Source: Leptospira sp. | GTDB lineage: Bacteria; Spirochaetota; Leptospiria; Leptospirales; Leptospiraceae | Assembly: GCA_025457985.1 (NCBI GenBank) | Contig: JALOTI010000025.1 | Span: 1 to 10,699 of the forward strand | Direction of reading: 5' to 3' | Length of the DNA: 10,699 nucleotides | Part shown: positions 1-6,595 of the stretch, one piece after another | How positions within the stretch are numbered: the first letter of the stretch is position 1 | Layout: each line of letters starts with the position of its first letter | Notes under the pieces: model-generated | What the model saw: the letters and a program-made list of their open reading frames with translations, nothing else | What the model was told of the DNA's origin: nothing | Databases searched by the model: none | Translations under genes and position numbers: made by a program

Positions 1-653
1 GATGTGACATCTTCCGATTTTACGTCTCCCAAAATATAAATACGCGAATGAAAATCTATCAACTTGTCTACTGCCAATTCAATTTCTTTTTGTAATTCAA
101 GTGGATCTGCAGTGATTGGGAGATTGGCATTTCTTGTAAGAACATAAATGAAATCATTCACTAGAAATACCATCATTGCATAAGAGTTAAAAGGAGGAAT
201 AACAAGGGAATCGTTTTTAGGATTTTTTACTGTTATCAGAAAATAAACTGTTCCGTTTCTAAATTCGGGACTGTATTGTGAAAGGATTAAATTCGCTTTC
301 ATCGAATCTTTATTCAATTTCTCTAATATATCATTTGTAACAAAATCAGATAAAGCTTTTTCCTTTCCCTTTTCGGCTACTTTTAAAGTAAACTCTGGTT
401 TTACTGGCAATGCTTGGATTTTAAAAAGTCCGAATTCTTCTTGGTAAAAAGTGACTCCATTTTTTTGATCTTCCATCACTGCATACCTTGCGTCAACAGG
501 TATGAAACAAGCAAATTTTCCAAAAGGTGATTCATACAAATTACCTTCAATATCACCATGTTCTAAATCAACGTTGCGGTAAATTTCAAACGTCTGACAA
601 TTTAGAAGTATATTACATAAAAGAATTAAGATTCTTATTTGAATTGTATTCAT
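1..653 (-). CDS. Predicted lipoprotein, 3' end outside the window
   Basis: This frame is open from an ATG at 653 to the window edge, giving 217 codons without a stop; the C-terminus is not seen. The protein begins with a short signal peptide (MNTIQIRILILLCNILLNC) whose Cys19 sits in a leptospiral-type lipobox (L-L-N-C), so an envelope lipoprotein is predicted. The mature part is mixed alpha/beta in composition, with a strongly hydrophobic stretch near residues 159-174 (MMVFLVNDFIYVL). I recognise no domain. The start is well supported: AGAGGAG lies 7 nt upstream, inside the end of the preceding gene, and the two genes overlap by 4 bases (ATGA), which suggests translational coupling. It is the last visible gene of a three-gene minus-strand operon with another lipoprotein and a four-helix membrane protein. 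The function is unknown. Confidence 0.85.
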   Translation of the reverse strand, partial: MNTIQIRILILLCNILLNCQTFEIYRNVDLEHGDIEGNLYESPFGKFACFIPVDARYAVMEDQKNGVTFYQEEFGLFKIQALPVKPEFTLKVAEKGKEKALSDFVTNDILEKLNKDSMKANLILSQYSPEFRNGTVYFLITVKNPKNDSLVIPPFNSYAMMVFLVNDFIYVLTRNANLPITADPLELQKEIELAVDKLIDFHSRIYILGDVKSEDVT

Positions 654-1534
654 TTATTAAGCTCCTCTGTCAAAGCATCTAAAAACATTTCCTCCGATTC
701 CTCGGAGAATCGATATTCCATATGGAAATCCGAAACGTTTGCAAATAAATTGAATGTAGGTAAAAAGAAAACCGAGATCCATTTTTCGTAACCCATAGAA
801 AACTGAAAGGTCTCCTGCGTTTTCTCTAATTTATTTCTTCGAATAACGGTGTAATGGTGGGATTCCTGGTTGTATTCAGGAAAAACCCAAAAAGTAATTC
901 TCGCTAAAGTAATATAGAACCTGTTGTCTTTTGATTCTTTTTGAACCTCAGCGAAATACAAGGTTTCGTCACAATCTCCAAGGTCATGTTGGACAGGATT
1001 ATCAGTGCCGTAAAAAAATTCCGTCTGGCTATCAATTATATCAGCATAGGTTTTCAACACTTCCGCTAATACAATGTTGTTTTTCCATTTTTTATTTATT
1101 TCCGAGTATCGCACAAAACTTCTATTTGATTTTAATGAATCAAAAACTTTATTTTGCCGAAAGGATTCAGGAATATCATATATTACTTTTTTAAGTTGAA
1201 ACTGGTATTTTGATTTCAAACGACTCTGTAAAAAATTAAGAAATTCTGGTTCGAGCCCTACGTAACTTGGCTCCTCAATCATTACTTTTCCCATTTCATA
1301 AACTTCTTGAATTGGATCTATTCGATAGTTAAATTCTTTATGGCGAGGAGCTTTGTATCGAATTTTTGCAACCAAACAAAACTTTGGTTTAGAAGAGATT
1401 GATGAAAGTGGATGTGATAAACGAAAAAGCCTACCTTCAGAGGAATTGATTTCTTTCGTGTACCATCCGATCTGACAATGTATGAGAATAAAGACAAAGG
1501 TAAATAAAGAAAGAATGACTGGTAGTCTTCGCAT
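650..1534 (-). CDS. Predicted lipoprotein of unknown function
   Basis: The frame is open from 1651, but the ATG at 1534 is preferred. From there the protein is 294 residues and starts MRRLPVILSLFTFVFILIHC, a normal signal peptide with two arginines, a hydrophobic core and a lipobox ending at Cys20. Starting at 1651 would place 39 polar residues before this segment and turn it into an internal anchor; that ATG directly follows the stop of the upstream gene and has no Shine-Dalgarno. Neither start has a strong ribosome site. The mature protein is charged and hydrophilic, with no recognised domain; a hydrophobic patch (WISVFFLPTFNLFANV) lies about 40 residues from its end. It overlaps the next lipoprotein gene by 4 bases. 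The operon context suggests an envelope protein acting with its two neighbours; this is inference. Confidence 0.8.
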   Translation of the reverse strand: MRRLPVILSLFTFVFILIHCQIGWYTKEINSSEGRLFRLSHPLSSISSKPKFCLVAKIRYKAPRHKEFNYRIDPIQEVYEMGKVMIEEPSYVGLEPEFLNFLQSRLKSKYQFQLKKVIYDIPESFRQNKVFDSLKSNRSFVRYSEINKKWKNNIVLAEVLKTYADIIDSQTEFFYGTDNPVQHDLGDCDETLYFAEVQKESKDNRFYITLARITFWVFPEYNQESHHYTVIRRNKLEKTQETFQFSMGYEKWISVFFLPTFNLFANVSDFHMEYRFSEESEEMFLDALTEELNK

Positions 1535-1651
1535 ATTCTGCCACAATGGAAGATCAAAAAAATCGTAGGAAATCTTTTTTTTGTAGGAAGTAAGGATTGA
1601 AATTTCTTTTAAATTATCTTTGAGACAATGAATCCAGAAAGAATCATTCAT

Positions 1652-3016
1652 TTATTGATTTTTTAAATTTGCTTCCGCACCTCTTTGCCTAAGTTCTTTT
1701 TCCAGAATCTGTTGAAATTGAATCGTTTCGCCGATGCTAAGCTCTGCTAGAGTAATTACAATTCTGTTTTTTTTCTCCTCCTGCTGATTTTTTGATGAAT
1801 TTTCGTAATCAATCGTAACTCTTTTACTTTCCCTATTTTTCTCCGGATTTAATAACACTTCTATGCTCCTTTCACTCCTTGACAATTCATTGATTTCAAC
1901 ATTGAATCTTACAATATCGCATTCCGGCAAAGGTAAGCTGCTTATTGCTTTAAATTGAAAACCCAAATTTGGCGTTTTCCTATTGAAATCAAGGTCACTT
2001 TTGGCTTTTGTATCTAGAGCACGTTGGAGATTTTTTTTGGGAATGAATCCAATGCTCAACGCTTCAGAACTTAAGTGAATTGCATGGTAGTTGATTGTAG
2101 AAGTGATACCATTCAAAATCTCCTTAAATATAAATACTAAACCTAGGCCTGTAATCAGTACACCTAATATCAGAAAGACGAACGAATCTATGAAAAATAG
2201 AATATTAATTAGAAAGAATCCCATCATGATGAATAGACCGATGATCTTATCAATAAAACGAGCAGGCATAGACCAAAGAAACCAACAGTTGTCGCCTAAA
2301 AAGATTTGCTGAATGTTAGAAGGAAGCTTTGAGGCTAAGTTAATCCGAATGTTATCATTATGGTTAAATCTCACGTGGGAGGAAAGTGTTTCTATAACTT
2401 CAGTAGCTTCTGACTCGCTTCTACTTTCCCATAGGTCAAAACGACTTCCGTCTGTCTTGGTTAAACATACAACATACCATCCAATTACCCTTCTTTTCAA
2501 TCCGATACCTGAATAAGTGGTGCGGTTTCGAATCTCGAATCTGGCTATATCCTGAAAAGGAAATCCAGGAAGATCTTTATCGATAGGATTTTGCCCAGTA
2601 TTGAAGCTTTCCTCTGAAACGAAGAATTGTTTTTTTTCAAGATCAAAGATCAAAGAGCGGGTATATCCAGGTCTGCGACTCTGGGATGTCCATACGTTCC
2701 AAGCAAAAGAGAGCGGGATGAAAATCAAAAGGATACCGAAGACAAAAAAGAAAAGTGGGAATGCGATTCTGAAATTTAATTCTCTGTTTGTTACAAGAGC
2801 AGTGATAGACTCGACGTTAAGCTCATGTTGCATGCCTAAAGAGAAAAATGCCCACAAGAGTCCTGCACCTATAGCCATGAATATTAGTAACGCAAAACCG
2901 CTGAGAACCGAGCCCACAACCAAAAATCGGTCTAACTGAACCAAGATATATTTTGAAGTTACATGGATGTCCCGCACATCTTTAGTTTTAGCAAAAGATT
3001 CATAAGTAGCAATCAA
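1652..3016 (-). CDS. Four-helix membrane protein of unknown function
   Basis: A 454-residue protein with two hydrophobic pairs: about residues 32-57 and 86-107, then 262-279 and 281-301. Between the pairs is a soluble segment of roughly 150 residues (it includes RSLIFDLEKKQFFVSEESF and a RVIGWYVVCLTKTDGSRFDLW strand-like stretch). The C-terminal 150 residues are soluble, charged and rich in Lys/Glu/Gln. The alternation of a helix pair with a beta-rich domain suggests an internal duplication, but the sequences are not clearly alike. No catalytic motif is visible. The start is uncertain: the frame opens with TTG at 3016, there is no nearby ATG, and the only good Shine-Dalgarno (AGGAG, 3042-3038) is 21 nt away from it and 9 nt from an in-frame ATT at 3028. 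It is the first gene of the minus-strand operon; the lipoprotein gene's open frame begins directly after its stop. Confidence 0.85.
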   Translation of the reverse strand: MIATYESFAKTKDVRDIHVTSKYILVQLDRFLVVGSVLSGFALLIFMAIGAGLLWAFFSLGMQHELNVESITALVTNRELNFRIAFPLFFFVFGILLIFIPLSFAWNVWTSQSRRPGYTRSLIFDLEKKQFFVSEESFNTGQNPIDKDLPGFPFQDIARFEIRNRTTYSGIGLKRRVIGWYVVCLTKTDGSRFDLWESRSESEATEVIETLSSHVRFNHNDNIRINLASKLPSNIQQIFLGDNCWFLWSMPARFIDKIIGLFIMMGFFLINILFFIDSFVFLILGVLITGLGLVFIFKEILNGITSTINYHAIHLSSEALSIGFIPKKNLQRALDTKAKSDLDFNRKTPNLGFQFKAISSLPLPECDIVRFNVEINELSRSERSIEVLLNPEKNRESKRVTIDYENSSKNQQEEKKNRIVITLAELSIGETIQFQQILEKELRQRGAEANLKNQ

Positions 3017-3037
3017 AAACTGGCAAATTTCTGATAG

Positions 3038-3042
3038 CTCCT
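3038..3042 (-). promoter_or_regulatory. Shine-Dalgarno site that disagrees with the TTG start
   Basis: On the minus strand the sequence reads GGATTAGGAGCTATCAG. AGGAG is the only good ribosome-binding match upstream of the membrane-protein gene. It is 21 nt from the TTG at 3016, which is too far for normal initiation, but 9 nt from an in-frame ATT at 3028-3026. The frame is closed by a TAG at 3043-3041, so translation cannot begin earlier. Confidence 0.4.
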
Positions 3043-3097
3043 AATCCAAGATTTAAGATAAATGAATTAGAATGGATAGCTGAGCTCTCAAAGGAGA

Positions 3098-3129
3098 CAA
3101 AAATCACTTTAAAAATTTTTTGATTTTTG
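3098..3129. repeat. Perfect 9-bp inverted repeat in divergent intergenic region
   Basis: CAAAAATCA (3098-3106) and TGATTTTTG (3121-3129) are exact reverse complements separated by 14 bases that contain the palindrome AAAAATTTTT (3111-3120). The element lies between the divergent genes starting at 3016 (minus) and 3251 (plus), so it could be an operator or a stretch of bent AT-rich DNA. No convincing -35/-10 pair was found for either gene, and it does not look like a standard terminator because its stem is almost all A/T. Confidence 0.45.
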
Positions 3130-3250
3130 TGGTAAAAAACTTGCAACCAACGAAAAAATCATTAGGTTTAATACGTTTCAAAATCTGAAGTCAAAAAACA
3201 AAATGAGAGCTTTCGTTTCTACTTTCTCAATCCAGTAAGGGGGATATTCT

Positions 3251-3922
3251 ATGAGGCAAATTATTTTCTTTTTGGTTTTTCTGTTCAGTTTTGGTTTGCT
3301 CCTTTCTCAAACCAATTTCCAGAAGGGTGATCCTGTTTATGCTCAGTGGCAAGGTGGGGCTCATTACAAAGCTACGATAATCCGAAAGGAAGGAGAGAAT
3401 TACGAAGTCCAATGGCAAGATGGATCTTCTCCAACGATTCTATCACCTAACGAAATCAAACCCAGGAAAAACCATGGCTTGGACCGATCGCAAATCGGCG
3501 ATTGGGATATTACCGATGAAGGCCCTAAAGATCCAAATGCAATTACACTTTGGGAAGTATTGCCAATTTCGAGTTTAAAAGCCGGAAAAGCAATTTATGC
3601 AAAATATCTAAATGGTCTTTATTACAAAGCTTTCGAATTAGAAACAAAGGGCAAACTGACACTTGTTCGTTGGGAAGATAACTCGGGAGAGATGTGGGTG
3701 GATAGCGTTAAGCCGAGAAAGGGACACGGACTGACGGCAGACTTGATTGGTGACAGAGAATTGACGGCAGCCGAAAAAGCAGCCAATCAAAGAGCCAAGG
3801 AAACCAATGCGGCAAAGTATGAGGTTTCTTGTTCTAAATTCCGAACGAGGATGGATTGTATGAGAAGTTTAGATCCATGTGCATGGAATGACCGATCTGG
3901 CTGTTCCTACAGAGGATACTAA
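3251..3922 (+). CDS. Secreted protein with two Tudor-like repeats and a Cys-rich tail
   Basis: A 223-residue protein with an N-terminal signal peptide (hydrophobic 4-18, probable cleavage near SQ-TN) and so likely exported. Two copies of an approximately 60-residue unit follow, at about 23-88 and 108-172. Each starts with a short Tudor/Agenet-like barrel (GDPVYAQWQGGAHYKATI; GKAIYAKYLNGLYYKAFEL), with a V-W-x-D/E strand, and ends in a shared motif KPRKxHGLxxxxIGDxxLT. After an Ala/Lys/Glu-rich linker, the last 30 residues hold four cysteines at 194, 203, 210 and 218 (C-x8-C-x6-C-x7-C, including PCAWN), which resembles a small disulphide-bonded PSI-like module. The start is firm: AAGGGGG lies 7 nt upstream of the ATG. 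Tudor-like folds usually bind peptides or methylated residues, but no ligand can be deduced here. It appears to be a single gene. Confidence 0.9.
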   Translation: MRQIIFFLVFLFSFGLLLSQTNFQKGDPVYAQWQGGAHYKATIIRKEGENYEVQWQDGSSPTILSPNEIKPRKNHGLDRSQIGDWDITDEGPKDPNAITLWEVLPISSLKAGKAIYAKYLNGLYYKAFELETKGKLTLVRWEDNSGEMWVDSVKPRKGHGLTADLIGDRELTAAEKAANQRAKETNAAKYEVSCSKFRTRMDCMRSLDPCAWNDRSGCSYRGY

Positions 3923-3962
3923 CACTCATAACTAGACCGAACTACATAGTTTACTTTTGGGA

Positions 3963-3989
3963 TCGATGAGTATGGGACCAAGTCATCGA
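3963..3989. repeat. 7-bp perfect inverted repeat before the DUF6498 gene
   Basis: TCGATGA (3963-3969) and TCATCGA (3983-3989) form exact inverted arms around a 13-base spacer (GTATGGGACCAAG). The site lies in the 95-base gap between the Tudor-repeat gene and the next membrane-protein gene, about 30 bases before the latter's start. It could be an operator half-site pair or a transcript hairpin. There is no T-tract after it, so it is not a typical terminator. Confidence 0.35.
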
Positions 3990-4017
3990 ATATATCAAAT
4001 TTAGTAAGGACGAGACG

Positions 4018-4770
4018 TTGCCTATGAAGATCCCTGTTTCGCTTCTTTTTCGTTTTGCACACTTCTTCACGAAAGACAATTTTTACCTTTCATTTCTTTT
4101 AGTATTACTTTCCAACTCGGTCCCACTCCTAGGTGTACTGTTTTTAAAATGGTCGATCATCAAAATCCTCTACGCCTACACAGTGGAAAGTATCATACTC
4201 ATACTTTTTGGTTTACCTAAAATTTTGACCGCAAAACTCAAGTTTCCTAAAAAGAAATGGGAACAAAATCTTGGAAGCAGTGCATTCGAAAGTACGGCTC
4301 TCCTGGGGATTGCCATGTTTGCTTTTTTAGGAGCGCATGTAGCATTTTTATTGCCATTGATTCATGCCCTTCTCGGAGGAAATGGGTATGACAGTTATTA
4401 TGCGTTCTTTAAAACCGAACTCTTGAGTATACCGATTGATCAGAGTCTATCATTTGAAATTCTCTTCCTGAATTCTTTTCTTTTGAATATGATTTTGTGC
4501 ATTGTTTCTCAAGGGGAATCCTTGTTTCTTTTTTTCAAAACCAAGGAGTTTCTGAAGTTCAACCATGAGCACTTTGTTGACCAAATGGTACACCGAATTG
4601 GCTTTGCTCAAGGAACTTTACTGTTTTCACTTCCCGTATTACTTTTTGCCCTTTGGTTATTTCCAAAAAATTTGGTTCCAGTCCTTTGCTCTCTTTGGGT
4701 ATTATTCAAATTATTCATTGATGTATTTTATCTTTACAATCGATTCCACAAAGAGAAATCACAAGTATGA
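4018..4770 (+). CDS. DUF6498-type multi-helix membrane protein
   Basis: A 250-residue integral membrane protein. Hydrophobic segments lie at about 22-42, 46-66, 93-118, 146-166, 199-216 and 220-240. The N-terminal pattern, NSVPLLGVLFLKWS followed by an aromatic/acidic helix (LYAYTVESIILILFG) and a short Lys-rich loop, matches what I remember of the DUF6498 family, whose function is not known. The start is probably the TTG at 4018, because AAGGA sits 7 nt upstream. The ATG two codons later (4024) would be 13 nt from that site. Its last 12 bases overlap the end of a decayed minus-strand gene (4759-4923), so the two were convergent. No partner or substrate is suggested by the neighbours. Confidence 0.82.
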   Translation: MPMKIPVSLLFRFAHFFTKDNFYLSFLLVLLSNSVPLLGVLFLKWSIIKILYAYTVESIILILFGLPKILTAKLKFPKKKWEQNLGSSAFESTALLGIAMFAFLGAHVAFLLPLIHALLGGNGYDSYYAFFKTELLSIPIDQSLSFEILFLNSFLLNMILCIVSQGESLFLFFKTKEFLKFNHEHFVDQMVHRIGFAQGTLLFSLPVLLFALWLFPKNLVPVLCSLWVLFKLFIDVFYLYNRFHKEKSQV

Positions 4771-4923
4771 TGTACTAGGAAAAACAAGACTTATGGACGC
4801 AATGAGTTCGATAGCTCCATAAAACGCTGGTAATGTGGCGATGGAACGATCCATCGCTGCACTGATCATCCTTCCCAAAAACATTCCAAACAAAGTGAGT
4901 GCTACAGTTAAGCAGACTCCATT
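4759..4923 (-). pseudogene. C-terminal remnant of a DUF4345-like membrane protein
   Basis: On the minus strand 54 codons run from just after a stop (4926-4924) to TGA at 4761-4759, with no usable upstream start. The peptide contains LFGMFLGRMISAAMDR followed by a second hydrophobic stretch (AFYGAIELIASISLVF). The G-x-x-L-G-R-x-x-S-x-x-x-D pattern plus a following G-x-x-E-L helix is the C-terminal signature of small DUF4345 membrane proteins as I recall it. The N-terminal half is absent: upstream of 4924 the minus strand quickly shows stops in this frame and no further family resemblance. The remnant touches the end of the DUF6498 gene. The family call is from memory and was not searched. Confidence 0.6.
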
Positions 4924-5051
4924 TCATACTTACACCTTATACCAAGGCTCAAAAGAAAATTGTATGTATCTGCTACGAGTCAATTTTACATCGGCAAAAA
5001 TAATTCTTCAAAAAGCAGATTTTTACAAGTATTCTTTTGCAAGGGCATTAA

Positions 5052-5195
5052 AATCTTTTCATCCAATTCAAACAGAGAGGAATCAAAAACTTTTCTTTTG
5101 TAGAGTTAGAGAACTGTGGACATGCACCGTTAGAAGAACCGGGAATCCAAACCTTGCAAACTGCCATTAAGGATTTTTTAGTTCGATATACATAA
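5052..5195 (+). pseudogene. C-terminal remnant of an alpha/beta-hydrolase
   Basis: Between a TAA at 5049-5051 and a TAA at 5193-5195 the plus strand encodes 47 residues ending with VELENCGHAPLEEP and then TAIKDFLVRYT. This is the classic end of an alpha/beta-hydrolase: the last core strand, the catalytic histidine in GHAP, and the final helix. The nucleophile elbow and acid residue are missing. Directly upstream, in another frame, about 5007-5054 reads KADFYKYSFARALKSF, which may be another piece of the same gene joined through a frameshift. No start codon with a ribosome site is present. The remnant lies just ahead of the AraC-type gene, which may once have been its neighbour or regulator. 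Confidence 0.65.
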
Positions 5196-5258
5196 AATAT
5201 TTTTAAAACTAGTCTATGTCAGGTGGTATATTCAAATTCAAGTTGGAAATTCATTTTT

Positions 5259-6059
5259 ATGCAAGATTTAGTTAAAATGAAACAGAAAGAATCCATGATT
5301 TCCAAAGGTCCTATGAACGAAAAATACATCTACCTTGGCAAACAGGAACTCCTCTACATGGGAAAGATATTTTCCCTTTCCGTCCACTCCCATATTACCT
5401 GGACTCTGTGTTTGCCCTTGCAAGGCGAAATTAGATACCAATCCAAAGAAGAGACTTTTAAAACGAAAAAAGCTTTCCTGATTCCTCCCAAAGTGGACCA
5501 CCAAATAGAAGGATACGGCTCCTATCTTGCATTTGTTTTTTTCGAGAAGTACTCTCCGTACGCTCCAGAGATATCCGGAGGTACTAAAATTATAAAACTA
5601 GAGGAAAGAGAACTTTTACCCTTGAAAGAAGAGCTTACCGAATTGCTGCAACAGAAAGATAAAGCAAAACATAATCTTACTTTAATATTGGATAATTTGC
5701 ATATTCCTATCCAAAGAAAATCAAAAATGGATGATCGTATTCTTTTGGTCCAAAAACTCCTACTCCAAAAGGATTTAGAAACCCAGATATCCCTTGTGGA
5801 ACTAGCAGCATCCGTTGGACTGTCCGAATCACGTTTGAGCCATCTCTTTCGCGAACAAATGGGAATCCCAATTTCATCTTACAGGGTCTGGATACGGATT
5901 CGGAATTTAGCAGACGCATTGAAAAAAAATCGCAAACTTACATATGCCGCACATTCCTCAGGATTTTTTGATTCTTCTCATTTGCATAGAGTGTTCAAAC
6001 AATACTTTGGAATCAATCCTAAGAACGTGTTCGCAGACGCTTTAATACATTGGATCTAA
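5259..6059 (+). CDS. AraC/XylS-family transcriptional regulator with cupin-like sensor
   Basis: From the ATG at 5259 this is a 266-residue soluble regulator. About residues 36-97 form a cupin-like ligand domain (HSHITWTLCLPLQGEI, then FLIPPKVDHQI, the usual AraC N-terminal barrel). The C-terminal 100 residues carry both helix-turn-helix units: LVELAASVGLSESRLSHLFR at about 179-198 and an AHSSGFFDSSHLHRVFKQYF unit ending in GINPKNVF at about 231-258. The effector is not evident. The start is ambiguous: GTG 5223 and ATGs at 5259, 5277, 5295 and 5313 are all in frame and none has a strong Shine-Dalgarno; 5313 has AAAGG only 4 nt away. It follows an alpha/beta-hydrolase remnant and precedes a small membrane-protein gene, either of which may be, or have been, its target. 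Confidence 0.88.
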   Translation: MQDLVKMKQKESMISKGPMNEKYIYLGKQELLYMGKIFSLSVHSHITWTLCLPLQGEIRYQSKEETFKTKKAFLIPPKVDHQIEGYGSYLAFVFFEKYSPYAPEISGGTKIIKLEERELLPLKEELTELLQQKDKAKHNLTLILDNLHIPIQRKSKMDDRILLVQKLLLQKDLETQISLVELAASVGLSESRLSHLFREQMGIPISSYRVWIRIRNLADALKKNRKLTYAAHSSGFFDSSHLHRVFKQYFGINPKNVFADALIHWI

Positions 6060-6067
6060 GAATGCAT

Positions 6068-6087
6068 AGGAAAGAAAATTTTTTCCT
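6068..6087. repeat. AT-rich hairpin after the AraC gene
   Basis: AGGAAAGAA pairs with TTTTTTCCT around a two-base centre (nine pairs, one of them G-U), beginning about 8 bases after the AraC stop. No clear T-tract follows (CCTCCTTC), so it is only a weak candidate for a terminator of the regulator gene. The arms are mostly A/T. Confidence 0.3.
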
Positions 6088-6164
6088 CCTTCACTCTGCA
6101 AGAAACTTAGTTTTTGTAATTAAATCCGACAGACTCCTCCAAATATCTTCCCAATAGCAGATTA

Positions 6165-6203
6165 ATACAATTTTTACGAATACAATGTTATACAATTCAA
6201 AGT
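6165..6203 (+). promoter_or_regulatory. Three ATACAAT repeats and possible extended -10 just before a start codon
   Basis: ATACAAT occurs three times on the plus strand, at 6165-6171, 6180-6186 and 6190-6196, with start-to-start spacing of 15 and 10 bases. The last copy lies within TGTTATACAAT, which resembles an extended -10 element (TG-N-TATACA at 6189-6194). If it is used, transcription would begin at about 6201-6204, at or next to the ATG, giving a nearly leaderless message; this fits the lack of a Shine-Dalgarno there. The repeats could instead be regulator-binding sites. I see no good -35 box. Confidence 0.35.
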
Positions 6204-6593
6204 ATGATCACTTACAATTCGCTCATTTCAATATCGTTCTTTGTAGTCGGAATCATCCACACATTACCCATTCTAGGTGCAGCTAACAACCAAACATTAG
6301 AAAAACTCTATGGTCTCCCAATCGAAGATGCAAACCTTTCCCTGCTTCTACGACATAGGGCTATTTTATTTTCATGTGTATCTCTGGTATTTTATTATGC
6401 TGCATTGGATTCCAAATATCGAGTCATCGGATTTTGGGTCGGATATATAAGCATTCTGTCATTTATCTTGTTTTATTTTCAAAACAAAGATGTAAATGCA
6501 AACCTGAAAAGAGTTGTCCTAATGGATACCATAGCGTTGGTATTCCTAATGTTGGGAACTTTGCTGTATCTATTCTCTTCGGAGAGGAACTAA
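6204..6593 (+). CDS. Small four-helix membrane protein
   Basis: A 129-residue protein with hydrophobic segments at about 5-25, 52-68, 74-92 and 103-124. The motif LLLRHRAILF at 47-56, the preceding LEKLYGLPIEDANLS and the NANLKRVVLMD loop before the last helix are the hallmarks, as I recall them, of a family of small membrane proteins. Databases often label that family 'phosphopantetheine adenylyltransferase', but there is no nucleotidyltransferase motif here (no HxGH or ISSTxxR) and that name would be wrong. The length is normal for the family and the gene looks intact. The start has no ribosome site beyond AAAG, and the region before it carries ATACAAT repeats. It lies 144 bases after the AraC gene in the same direction; regulation by that protein is possible but unproven. 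The function is unknown. Confidence 0.85.
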   Translation: MITYNSLISISFFVVGIIHTLPILGAANNQTLEKLYGLPIEDANLSLLLRHRAILFSCVSLVFYYAALDSKYRVIGFWVGYISILSFILFYFQNKDVNANLKRVVLMDTIALVFLMLGTLLYLFSSERN

Positions 6594-6595
6594 AG

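Noticed and set aside
931..2939. Several plus-strand frames of 67-112 codons opposite the minus-strand operon
   Set aside because: They have no ribosome sites or recognisable motifs and lie entirely opposite well-supported genes; they are expected antisense shadows.
3141..3172. TTGCAA with a downstream TTTAAT as promoter of the Tudor-repeat gene
   Set aside because: The spacing is 20 bases to TTTAAT, and 16-18 base spacing falls on poor -10 matches, so it is not convincing.
4835..5170. Open frame of 111 codons read as a gene
   Set aside because: It spans the DUF4345 remnant in antisense and then the hydrolase remnant in the wrong frame. It has no ribosome site, and its end (LWTCTVRRTGNPNLANCH) is a frame shadow of the GHAPLEEP segment. 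Only 5007-5054 may carry true hydrolase sequence.
6204..6593. Annotation as phosphopantetheine adenylyltransferase
   Set aside because: The protein is a four-helix membrane protein without nucleotidyltransferase motifs. The name is a label I remember as commonly propagated for this family and is not supported by the sequence.
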